This document shows, in pieces, positions 42,737-50,440 of a DNA stretch of 55,455 nt. The DNA is taken from contig JAJDEQ010000206.1 of assembly GCA_029259695.1 (NCBI GenBank), forward strand, positions 1 to 55,455, given 5' to 3'. The notes under the pieces were generated by a model. It was not told the origin of the DNA and searched no databases. It saw only the letters and a list, made by a program, of their open reading frames with translations. The stretch comes from Planctomycetota bacterium. GTDB taxonomy: Bacteria; Planctomycetota; B15-G4. Position numbers and translations under genes: made by a program. The first letter of the stretch is position 1; every line of letters begins with the position of its first letter.

Positions 42737-43474
42737 ATGGCAGTCACGACACTTCGCAAACGTGCCCCTCTGTTCAGTCTGCTGCTGGTGGGGGCGCTGG
42801 TCTCCGGCTGCCATGCGCCCGGTGGCGCGTCACCGCCCCTCGTCGCCTGCTCGAACATGCTCCACCCGCCGTTCTCGTCCTGGGCTGACGACGAGCGGGC
42901 CGTGGGCCTGGAGGTCGAGCTGATCGAAGCGGCGGCGCGGCGCCTCGGTCGCACTGTCGACTGGGTCGAGCGGCCCTTCTCCGAACTGCTCGAGGCCGTG
43001 GCCCGCGGCGAGGCCGACGTCGCCGCCTCGACCATCGGCATCACCGAGGAGCGCGCCCGACTCGTGAGCTTCAGCAACTCGTATCACGCGACGACGATCG
43101 TCGCCCTCGTGCGAACGGGCGCGGACGAGCCGCAGGCACTCGCCGACCTGGACGGTCGTCGCGTGGGCGCCGAGCGTGCGACGACGGCCGTGGGTGCCGT
43201 CGCCGCGCGCCTGCCGACGGCGACCGCGGTCCTCGACCGGACACTGGATCGCTCCTGGGCCGAGATGCTCGCGGACCGCGAGATCGACGCCGTGGTGCTC
43301 GACGCGAGCCACGCCGAGACCTTCATGGCCCAGGCCGGAGTCCGCTTCCACGTCATCGAGGAACCGCTGAAGCGCGAACTCTTCGCGCTCGCCGTGCAGC
43401 GCGATGCCCACGAGCTGCTCGCGGTGCTCGACCAGGTCATCGCCGAACACCTCGCTGAGCACCTCGCCGACTAG
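42737..43474 (+). CDS. Extracellular solute-binding lipoprotein, family 3
   Basis: From ATG 42737 (GGGAG seven bases upstream) the product has 245 residues. A signal with lipobox (LLVGALVSGC, Cys about residue 24) tethers it outside the membrane. It then shows the family-3 periplasmic binding pattern: 'PFSSWADDERAVGLEVELIE', 'VARGEADVAASTIGITEERA' and 'VRFHVIEEPLKRELFALAV'. Such proteins bind amino acids or similar small molecules for ABC importers or sensors. No permease or ATPase is adjacent, so it is an orphan binding protein, possibly feeding a distant transporter or a signalling receptor. The frame is open upstream, but the lipobox and ribosome binding site fix this start. Confidence 0.88.
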   Translation: MAVTTLRKRAPLFSLLLVGALVSGCHAPGGASPPLVACSNMLHPPFSSWADDERAVGLEVELIEAAARRLGRTVDWVERPFSELLEAVARGEADVAASTIGITEERARLVSFSNSYHATTIVALVRTGADEPQALADLDGRRVGAERATTAVGAVAARLPTATAVLDRTLDRSWAEMLADREIDAVVLDASHAETFMAQAGVRFHVIEEPLKRELFALAVQRDAHELLAVLDQVIAEHLAEHLAD

Positions 43475-43635
43475 CGAACCGAGCGCAGGCAGCGCTCGCT
43501 CCCCGGGTCACGATCAACTCGAGCAGCTGGCCACCCGACCGCTTCTGGACTTTGAATCCGTGGCGCGTCCGGCGGCGAAACGGATGCATCGACCGACCCG
43601 ATCAGCGCTGGCTGTCCCGGCGCGGAGGCACGAGC

Positions 43636-44133
43636 ATGCGAGTCTTTGAGTTGAAGCGGACGTTGACGGTTCCGAAGCCGCTCGACGAGGTGTTCACCTT
43701 CTTCTCGGACCCCTACAACCTGCAAGCCATCACGCCCCCCTGGATGCACTTCCGCATCCGCTCCATCTCGGACCCGACGATCCGCGAAGGCACCGAGATC
43801 CGTTACGGCCTGAAGCTGCGCGGCATGCCGTTGCGCTGGACCAGCAGGATCACGGGGTGGGACCCGCCCCACGGTTTCGTCGACGAACAGATTCGTGGTC
43901 CCTACAGGCTGTGGATCCACCGCCACACCTTCGAGGCCCGGGGCGACATGACGATCGTGGGTGACCACGTGCGCTATGCCCCGCTCGGCGGCCGGCTCGC
44001 CGAGCGGCTGTTCGTGCGCGCGGATCTCGAACGCATCTTCGATTACCGGCACCAGAGACTGACCGAGCTGATGCAGCCGGCGGGTGTCGGCACCGCGACC
44101 GCACCGAGCGAGTTCGTCGCAGCGGACGCGTGA
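43636..44133 (+). CDS. SRPBCC-family (START-like) protein
   Basis: The 165-residue product starts at ATG 43636, seven bases after GGAGG. It begins 'MRVFELKRTLTVPKPLDEVF', with a helix-grip fold pattern: strand, 'FTFFSDPYNLQAITPPWMHF', then 'IREGTEIRYGLKLRGMPLRW' and a final long helix. It matches the SRPBCC superfamily proteins that bind hydrophobic ligands, of the cyclase/dehydrase (COG4276-like) kind. The ligand is unknown. It lies downstream of the solute-binding gene on the same strand (161-bp gap) and converges with the cysteine-cluster gene 18 bp away. Confidence 0.85.
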   Translation: MRVFELKRTLTVPKPLDEVFTFFSDPYNLQAITPPWMHFRIRSISDPTIREGTEIRYGLKLRGMPLRWTSRITGWDPPHGFVDEQIRGPYRLWIHRHTFEARGDMTIVGDHVRYAPLGGRLAERLFVRADLERIFDYRHQRLTELMQPAGVGTATAPSEFVAADA

Positions 44134-44151
44134 TCGCGTCGCACCCCGCGC

Positions 44152-44841
44152 TCAGGACTCGCGCGATCGCGAACCCGTCAGGATCGCGCCGGCCACGGTG
44201 GTGGTCACGGCGCCCTGCGCTGCGGACAGCGCATCGTGACGGGCGGCGGCCTGCTCGAAGGTGATCAAGTCGAAGGCCACCGGCGCCAGGTCTACGTAGC
44301 GCGGGAAGTCGAACTGGATCGGGCACTCGTTGTCGAGGCGTCCCGCGCGGCCGGCGTCCATGGCGAGGCCCGTCATGCGACATGTGGCCGGCCGGTGCGT
44401 ATAGACCGCGCAGCCTCCGTCCGCAGTCAGCGCGGGACAGGGCGAGCGTGCGAGCTTCTCGGTGAGCGCATCGAAGACCTCTTCGGACAGGGCGTCCACG
44501 TCCCAGGGCGGGCCCCAGGCCGGCGGGTCCTCGTTGTGCGGCTCCCCCCCGGCGGGCGGCGCTCCCCTGTGCGGGCCGGGATCGTCCGGGCCGTGCTGCA
44601 ACAGCTCCGCGCAACGCTGGAGTTGATCGGTCGCACGGCTGCGCAGCCCCGCCGCGTCGGCGTCCGACAACTGCGCCAGGCCCTCGGCGACCAGTTGCGC
44701 GTCGGCGGCCGAGATGTCGAACACGCCGTGACAGCACGCCGAGCACGAGGATCGGCATGGCACGACCCCGGCACCGGCCGCCGCACGCCCGCGGTCGAAC
44801 CACTCGTCGAGGGTTTCCAGCAGTTCGCGGTAGGTGCTCAT
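44152..44841 (-). CDS. YkgJ-family cysteine cluster protein
   Basis: The product (229 residues from ATG 44841) has CRSSCSACCHGV near residues 29-40 and 'CPALTADGGCAVYTHRPATC' near 134-153, the two cysteine groups of the YkgJ/Fe-S-type cluster family, plus a further Cys in 'NECPIQF'. Such proteins are thought to bind a metal or Fe-S cluster; a function is not established to my knowledge. A Gly/Pro-rich insert of about 30 residues separates the two halves. The frame opens upstream to 44922 without better support. It converges with the SRPBCC gene 18 bp away. Confidence 0.82.
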   Translation of the reverse strand: MSTYRELLETLDEWFDRGRAAAGAGVVPCRSSCSACCHGVFDISAADAQLVAEGLAQLSDADAAGLRSRATDQLQRCAELLQHGPDDPGPHRGAPPAGGEPHNEDPPAWGPPWDVDALSEEVFDALTEKLARSPCPALTADGGCAVYTHRPATCRMTGLAMDAGRAGRLDNECPIQFDFPRYVDLAPVAFDLITFEQAAARHDALSAAQGAVTTTVAGAILTGSRSRES

Positions 44842-45042
44842 GGCGGCTCGCAGACCACAACGGATGACGGACGGGGGCAGCGGGTCGCCGGCCTCATGGA
44901 CGTCATCGCGGCAAGCTAGCATCCGCGCTCTCGCTCACGCAGGTCCTCTTCTCGCCGCCGCGCTCGCCCTGAGCCGTCATCGACATTTCCTCGAGGGCGT
45001 CCGCGCCGGGACCGGCGGGTCGACGCGGGGGAGCCGGGCCGC
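44842..45042. other. Intergenic stretch between mgtE and the cysteine-cluster gene
   Basis: This 201-bp gap lies downstream of mgtE and upstream of the cysteine-cluster gene on the minus strand. It holds no convincing gene. The promoter of the latter must lie here. Confidence 0.4.
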
Positions 45043-46413
45043 TCAGCCCAGCAGCCGGGTCAGCCACAGGCTCGCCAGGCCGAGCACCAGCAGGAAGCCG
45101 AGCATGTCGGTGACCGTGGTGAGCAGCGGGCCCGACGCCAGGGCCGGGTCGACGCCGGCCCGACGCAGGATGAGCGGCACGGTGCCGCCCAGTGAGACGG
45201 CCACCACCGTGTTCACGGCCATGGCGGTCCCGACGACGAGACCCAGCCAGGCATTGCCCTTCCAGGCGTAGGCCGCCAGCGCCACGAGCAGCCCGAGCAG
45301 CACCCCGTTGATCAACCCCACGCCGATCTCCTTGCGCCACACGCGGCGGGCCTCGGTGGGCACGATCACGCCCAGGGAGAGTTCGCGCAGCGTGACCGCC
45401 ACCGCCTGGTTGCCCGAGCAGCCGCTCATGTCCGAGATGATCGGAAGGAAGACCGCCAGCGCGATGACCGCGGACAGCGTGTCCTCGTGGGCGGCGATGA
45501 CGGTGGCGGCGAGGATGTTGAGCACGATGTTGATCGTGAGCCAGCCCAGGCGCCGGCGTGCGCGCAGCAGCAGGGGCATGCTGCGCAGCTCCTCGCCCGA
45601 GACGACACCCTGGGCGCGCTGGAAGTCACGCTCGGTGCGCTCGGCCACCGCCTCCTCGACGTCGGACTTGTGCACGACGCCGAGCAGGCGCTGCCGTTCG
45701 TCCACCACCGGCACGCCGAAGTAGGGGTGCCGCTCGAACAGACGGCGCAACTCGTCCAGGGGCACGTCGGGCGACACCGTATCCGGGTCGCGCAACATGA
45801 TCTCGCGCACCCGCGTCGTCTCGGGCACGAGCAGCAGGTCGCGCATGCGCAGCACGCCCAGCAGCCGCCCGAGACGCGCGAGCACGTAGATGTACTGGAT
45901 GTCATAGTCCTTGTATTGCTCGGCGTGGAGCCGCAGGTCGGCCACGACCTCGGCCACGGTGCGACGCGGGCGGTAGGCCAGACGCTCGGTGGCCATGAGA
46001 CCACCGGCCACGTCGTCCGGGTAGGCCGCCAGCCGGCGCAGCTTCAGCGCCGCACCCGGCTTCATCTCCGCCAGGATGGCCTCGGCCTCGGGTTCCTCCA
46101 GGTCGCCGAGCAGGTCGGCCTGCTCGTTGCTGGGCAGCCCCTCGACGATGCGCGCCGCGTCGTCGGGCGCCAGTTCCTCCATGGCCTGCACGACCTGGGT
46201 CTCGGGCAGCACCTCCACGAGGTCGGCGGCGTCATCGGGATCGAGGGCCGCCAGCAGCGTCGTGCGCGCCTCGTGTTCGAGACGCGACGCGGCCAGGACC
46301 ACATCGCCATCGGACAGGCCGTCGAGATAGGCCTCCAGGGCCACCCCGTCCGCCTCTTCGGCGAGCATGCCGGCCAGCACCTCCCAGGGCGCCGGCTGTG
46401 TCGTCGTCGTCAT
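45043..46413 (-). CDS. mgtE: Magnesium transporter MgtE
   Basis: The 456-residue protein has the normal MgtE layout. A helical, acidic N-domain (about 1-135) contains 'DPDDAADLVEVLPETQVVQA'. Two CBS domains (about 140-260, 'VREIMLRDPDTVSPDVPLDE', 'FGVPVVDERQRLLGVVHKSD') sense cytoplasmic Mg2+. A connecting helix and five membrane helices (about 285-456) follow, with the pore segment 'FLPIISDMSGCSGNQAVAVT', close to the family's conserved P/GNxGxQ loop. It admits Mg2+ when cytoplasmic levels are low. A Mg-sensing riboswitch upstream (46414-46539) was looked for and not recognised. Confidence 0.95.
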   Translation of the reverse strand: MTTTTQPAPWEVLAGMLAEEADGVALEAYLDGLSDGDVVLAASRLEHEARTTLLAALDPDDAADLVEVLPETQVVQAMEELAPDDAARIVEGLPSNEQADLLGDLEEPEAEAILAEMKPGAALKLRRLAAYPDDVAGGLMATERLAYRPRRTVAEVVADLRLHAEQYKDYDIQYIYVLARLGRLLGVLRMRDLLLVPETTRVREIMLRDPDTVSPDVPLDELRRLFERHPYFGVPVVDERQRLLGVVHKSDVEEAVAERTERDFQRAQGVVSGEELRSMPLLLRARRRLGWLTINIVLNILAATVIAAHEDTLSAVIALAVFLPIISDMSGCSGNQAVAVTLRELSLGVIVPTEARRVWRKEIGVGLINGVLLGLLVALAAYAWKGNAWLGLVVGTAMAVNTVVAVSLGGTVPLILRRAGVDPALASGPLLTTVTDMLGFLLVLGLASLWLTRLLG

Positions 46414-46539
46414 GTCGGCCCCCAGCCTCGCCCTGCGGATCGCGAACGGGCGTTCATCGCCATCGTGTACGCCCGATCGCGCCTGATCGCAAGCGAGTCC
46501 ATCCGGCCCCGGATGCGCCGGGGGCCGTCTTCGAAGCGC

Positions 46540-46576
46540 GAGACCGCAGCGCTGGTGCTCCCAGCGCTACGGTCTC
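46540..46576. terminator. Stable hairpin between the di-heme oxidoreductase and mgtE genes
   Basis: GAGACCG plus AGCGCTGG (46540-46555) pairs with CCAGCGCT plus CGGTCTC (46561-46576) around a five-base loop, with one C-A mismatch: fifteen pairs. It lies after the oxidoreductase stop (46615) in minus-strand direction. It lacks a T-tract, so it may be a factor-dependent terminator, an mRNA stabiliser or a regulatory element upstream of mgtE. Confidence 0.55.
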
Positions 46577-46614
46577 CGTGACACGGCGGCAGGTCGACCG
46601 CCTGAAGGCGTGCC

Positions 46615-48069
46615 CTACAGCAGTTCCTTGTTGGGGTTCTTCGGCGTCTTCAGCGTGTCGAGGAACGCGAGCAGGTCGACGACCTGGTCGGGTGACAACG
46701 CCCCGAAAGCGTCGCTGGCCGCCTGGCCTTCGCCGCCGTGCATCTGGATCGCCTCGGTCAGGGTCAGGGCGCGACCGTCGTGCAGGTAGGGCGCCGTGTC
46801 GGCGATGCCCCACAGGCGCGCGGTGATGAACTGCGCGTCGAGCGCGTCGCCGAAGGACTCGGCCAACTCGGGCCCCATGTCATGGCGCTTGAGGTCCGAG
46901 AACAGCGGCACCGTCACACCACCCTGGTTGTTCTTCTTGAACCTGGCGGAATGCTTCAGGTTGACCTCCATGAAGATGTTGGCGGAGGGGTCCGTCTGGA
47001 CCTCGGGGAACGCGAGCCCGAGCATGTTGCTCTCGGTCTCCAGCTCCGGGACGTGACAGCCGGCGCAGCCGAGGTCCTCGAACAATTGCCGGCCCGCGGC
47101 CACCTGCGGCGGGTGGCCCTTCGTGACCCGCGGCTTGATCATCGTCACCGCGAACACATGCAACGCCGACAGCTCGCCGATCAGGGCCTCGTTCACCACG
47201 CCGTCACCGTCGCCGTCGACGCCCTCACCGACGGTCTCGACCGGCTGCATGCCGAGGTGGAACGGCAGCGCACCCAGGTCGAACTGGCGGATGCTGTGGT
47301 TGTCACCCTTGCGGCCGAACGGGCGTACGACCAGGTCCTCGTCGACGCCTTCGACCGCGGACGTGTCGAGACCGCCCAACAGCGTGTAGACGATCTCGCC
47401 GAAGTCCACACCCTTGGTCACCAGCGGGATGACCTGGCCGGGGTTCTGCTGCGCCACCAGCACGAACTCCTGCAGGTCGGCCGTCATCTCCTTGGCGGCC
47501 AGCTCCACGCCACCTGCACCGAACAGGAAGGGCGGGTTGATGTAGCGCCCGTTGTAGAACGCGTAGCCGAAGCCATCGGAGTCGTCGACGTCGATCTCCG
47601 TCGGGCCGAACATGGCGTTGTTGTTGCTCCCGCCGGCGCCGCCCACGGCGAAGGTGAAGGGCACCGTCGCGTTGCTGCCGACCGAGTGGCACTCCATGCA
47701 GGTCTGCGAATCGAGACCGTTGATGCGCAGGAAGGTGCCGTTGTCCTGCAGCGTCGGGCGACCACCCGGACTGGTCGGGTCGAAGACGTTCACCGGTCCG
47801 TCGCCGTAACCGTCGAAGCGGTTGAAGGGCGTCGAGAACATGCGCATGCCCGCCTTGCGGATCTCCTTCTCGCTCAGTTCCTCGTTGACGATCTGGTCCT
47901 GCGTGATCCGGTCGGTGCCCAATGCGGGCCCGGTCCCGGGCGGCACGAACGTCGACTCGGGCTGGTGGGTCGGCCCACCCACCAGCGGATGCCCCCCGAC
48001 ATCGAACTGAGCCTGAGCGAGGGACGGAATCACGGCGAGCACGACGGTCGCGAGCATGACGCGGTGCAT
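46615..48069 (-). CDS. Di-heme oxidoreductase / thiol-oxidoreductase-like protein (DUF1111 type)
   Basis: From ATG 48069 (GGAG eight bases upstream) the product has 484 residues, with a signal peptide (MHRVMLATVVLAVIPSLAQA). It carries two c-type heme sites, CMECH at 124-128 and CAGCH near 335-339, so it matures in the periplasm. The layout, with 'GYGDGPVNVFDPTSPGGRPT' early and 'LWGIADTAPYLHDGRALTLTEAIQMHGGE'-type segments near the end (part of the peroxidase/MauG group signature), suits the di-heme oxidoreductase (DHOR) family. These act in electron transfer or oxidise periplasmic substrates. No clear partner is adjacent. The frame opens further upstream to 48618 without credible residues. 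Confidence 0.85.
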   Translation of the reverse strand: MHRVMLATVVLAVIPSLAQAQFDVGGHPLVGGPTHQPESTFVPPGTGPALGTDRITQDQIVNEELSEKEIRKAGMRMFSTPFNRFDGYGDGPVNVFDPTSPGGRPTLQDNGTFLRINGLDSQTCMECHSVGSNATVPFTFAVGGAGGSNNNAMFGPTEIDVDDSDGFGYAFYNGRYINPPFLFGAGGVELAAKEMTADLQEFVLVAQQNPGQVIPLVTKGVDFGEIVYTLLGGLDTSAVEGVDEDLVVRPFGRKGDNHSIRQFDLGALPFHLGMQPVETVGEGVDGDGDGVVNEALIGELSALHVFAVTMIKPRVTKGHPPQVAAGRQLFEDLGCAGCHVPELETESNMLGLAFPEVQTDPSANIFMEVNLKHSARFKKNNQGGVTVPLFSDLKRHDMGPELAESFGDALDAQFITARLWGIADTAPYLHDGRALTLTEAIQMHGGEGQAASDAFGALSPDQVVDLLAFLDTLKTPKNPNKELL

Positions 48070-48445
48070 GTTTCTTCTCCCAAAGAGATCGCGAATTCGG
48101 AATCCAGGTAGGCGGATCATAGGGGAGGCAAGCGCCCTGCTAGGGCACAACTTCGCGTCCAGGCGCGTTCTGGAACCCGGTCGCAACCGGTGCGAGCGCG
48201 AGCCGGACTGCGTCGCGCATGCTCCCAACGCTGCGATCCGTCGGCACACGCCCACGGCTTCGTCGACCTGACCACGGTTGTGCAGACGCGTGCCATGCTG
48301 CTCCGACGCTGCGAGCGGAGCCGTGTCGGCCTGCGCGAAGTCACTCCCCCCTCCTGCGGCGCGCATCTCCCCGGCTCGACGTGTAGCCTCCTCAGTGTCG
48401 ACCAACGCGCGAAAGCCGTGACACCCCACCGCAGCTCCAGCCCGC
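48070..48445. promoter_or_regulatory. Divergent region before the decapeptide-repeat gene
   Basis: The 376-bp stretch separates the divergent oxidoreductase and decapeptide-repeat genes. I see no gene, no strong ribosome binding site and no clear palindrome. Open frames here look unlike proteins. An in-frame stop at 48419 shows the next gene cannot be extended upstream. Confidence 0.45.
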
Positions 48446-50161
48446 GTGGCCAGCCCGTCGGACGTCCTGCTCGGTACGGACCCGGCGGCCCCCCTACCGC
48501 CCCAGGTCGGCACGACCGACGTCTGGTTCACCACCCAGGTCACGACCTTCAACAAGAAGGGCAACGCCACGTCCTTCGTGGCTTCGCCGCCGCAGCCGCT
48601 CGGCCTCACCGGGTACACCAGCGGGCTGGACCTCGCGCCGCGCTCACTCGACGTGGAGCAGGAACTGCGCGTCGGCGCGCTCGTCGTCCCCGACGATGCC
48701 GTCGAGGGTTACGTGTTGACGTCGGACGCCGACGGCGTGGCGAGCTGGAAGGCCGCGGCCGAGGTGGCGATCAACGCCATCGGCAGCGAGGAGGTGCTCG
48801 ACGAGAGCCTGACCTCCGCCGACCTGGCCGCCGACTCCGTCGCCGCGGCGGAGATCGCCGCGGGCGCTGTGGGCAGTGCCGAACTGGCCGCCGGCGCTGT
48901 CACCGCCGACAAGCTGGCCCCCGCATCGGTGGGTTTCTCCGCCCTGGCCCCGGGCTCGGTCGGCGGCGACCAGCTCCTGACCGGATCGGTCATCTCGTCG
49001 AAGATCGCCGTGGGCGCGGTGGGCAGTGCCGCCATCAGCTCCGGCGCCGTGAACTCGAGCGAGCTGGCCAGCCAGGCCGTGACGGCGACGAAGATCGCGC
49101 CGGCGTCCGTCACCTCGTCGCACATCCAAAGCGGCGCCGTTGGCGCCACCGACATCGCCACGGGGGCGATCGGCACGTCTCAGCTCGCCGCCGACGCAGT
49201 GACGGGCGACAAGATCGCCAACGATGCGATCACCGGATCACACATCGCGAACAACGCGATCGGGACCCCACAGATCGTGAACGGCGCAGTGACCGGCGCC
49301 AAGATCGCCGCGAACACGATCCAGGCCGCCGACATCGCCAGCAACGCCGTGGGCGCCGCCGAGCTCGCGGACGACGCGGTCGCCGGCGGCGAGGTCGTGG
49401 ACTTCGGGCTGACGGGCGCGGACATCTCGACCACGTCGGGTCAGATCTACCACGGGCAGGGAGCCGGGACCGTCGGCAACGTGGAGTGGATGCGCCTGCA
49501 GGTCGAGGACTTGAGCGAACTCGGCACGGGGGACGCGTTCGACATCGACATCCTCGACACGGCAGCGCCCAACTTCCAGTTCATCGAGTTGAATCGCGGC
49601 GGAGACACCGAGTTCCGTCTGGACGCAGACGGCGACGCCTTCTGCGACGGCTCGTGGAACGGCGGCGGCGCCGACTACGCCGACCTGATCCGCGTCGTAC
49701 CGCGCGCCGACAGCGTCGAGCCGGGTGACGTGCTCGTGCTCCGTCCGGGCGGGCAGCGCGCGGTCAGCCTCGCCACGGCGGCGTACTCCCCGCTCGTGGC
49801 CGGCGTGCACAGCACGCGACCGGCATTCGTCGGCTGGGGCGACCGGGAGCAGGACCTGCCGCCGACCGACGGCGGGCTGTCTGCGCTCGCTCCAGGTCGT
49901 ACGGCCGAACGCGTGCCGCTCGACATCGGCCGCACCGGCGAGATGTTCGACGAGATCCCGCTCGCCCTGGTGGGCATCGTGCCCTGCAAGGTCACTGCGG
50001 CCAATGCACCGATCCGCACGGGCGACCTGCTCGTCACGTCGTGGACGCCGGGCCACGCCATGCGCGACGACAGCCCGCGCCCCGGCACCGTGCTCGGCAA
50101 GGCGATCGGAGAGCTCCACCACGGCACCGGCGTGATCGACGTGTTGCTCATGCTGCGCTAG
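48446..50161 (+). CDS. Decapeptide-repeat stalk protein with conserved C-terminal domain, N-terminus possibly truncated
   Basis: The frame starts at GTG 48446 because an in-frame stop lies 27 bases upstream, and no ribosome binding site precedes it. The 571-residue product has no signal peptide, unusual for this class. About 80-108 reads 'VVPDDAVEGYVLTSDADGVA' then 'SWKAAAEV', as in fibre-like proteins. Residues 110-319 are 21 gapless repeats of ten (GAVGSAELAA, DAVTGDKIAN, NAIGTPQIVN), rich in Ala, with A[VI] then [IL] five later; these could form a rod. The last about 210 residues resemble a domain seen at the ends of surface proteins ('VEPGDVLVLRPGGQRAVSL', 'GIVPCKVTAANAPIRTGDLL', 'GTVLGKAIGELHHGTG'). 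Its stop codon is the start of a palindromic repeat. Confidence 0.75.
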   Translation: MASPSDVLLGTDPAAPLPPQVGTTDVWFTTQVTTFNKKGNATSFVASPPQPLGLTGYTSGLDLAPRSLDVEQELRVGALVVPDDAVEGYVLTSDADGVASWKAAAEVAINAIGSEEVLDESLTSADLAADSVAAAEIAAGAVGSAELAAGAVTADKLAPASVGFSALAPGSVGGDQLLTGSVISSKIAVGAVGSAAISSGAVNSSELASQAVTATKIAPASVTSSHIQSGAVGATDIATGAIGTSQLAADAVTGDKIANDAITGSHIANNAIGTPQIVNGAVTGAKIAANTIQAADIASNAVGAAELADDAVAGGEVVDFGLTGADISTTSGQIYHGQGAGTVGNVEWMRLQVEDLSELGTGDAFDIDILDTAAPNFQFIELNRGGDTEFRLDADGDAFCDGSWNGGGADYADLIRVVPRADSVEPGDVLVLRPGGQRAVSLATAAYSPLVAGVHSTRPAFVGWGDREQDLPPTDGGLSALAPGRTAERVPLDIGRTGEMFDEIPLALVGIVPCKVTAANAPIRTGDLLVTSWTPGHAMRDDSPRPGTVLGKAIGELHHGTGVIDVLLMLR

Positions 50162-50207
50162 CTCGGACTTCGCACCAGCTTCGTCGCGAGGGTGAGAAGC
50201 CCGGGCT
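50159..50207. repeat. 49-bp short copy of the palindromic repeat element
   Basis: The arms 50160-50176 and 50191-50207 are inverted repeats matching at 14 of 17 positions, around a 14-base loop. The first 34 bases match the reversed right end of the 180-bp element (8039-8072) at 31 positions, including AGCTTCGTCGCGAGGG. The right arm resembles the left end of that element. TAG of the decapeptide-repeat gene stop forms the first three bases. It therefore has both ends of the long element but almost none of its centre. Confidence 0.75.
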
Positions 50208-50302
50208 CGCCGCCGTCTTGATCCGGCGCGTCCGGGCCGTCCGCGGCACGGGAGCACTCTCCGCACAGGCTGCTGGGGCGAACGGCAACGGGGCGTTCGA
50301 AG

Positions 50303-50332
50303 GGGCCGCAGGGTCAGCGGACCCTGCGGCCC
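50303..50332. terminator. Perfect 13-bp GC-rich hairpin
   Basis: GGGCCGCAGGGTC (50303-50315), loop AGCG and GACCCTGCGGCCC (50320-50332) pair fully. It lies between the decapeptide-repeat gene and the propeller gene, about 140 bases after the former. It lacks a T-tract but may end or slow the upstream transcript. Confidence 0.6.
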
Positions 50333-50440
50333 TGCGAGCAATTTGGAGACGCCCGGCGGCGCCTCCCGATTCTCATCCGCAGCGACCCTTCGCGGAGCAG
50401 CCGGGGTCCTTCGGCGCCCCGCACCCTGGAGACCCACGGC

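Noticed and set aside
46414..46614. Possible magnesium riboswitch before mgtE
   Set aside because: Only one simple hairpin is visible; no known M-box pattern was recognised.
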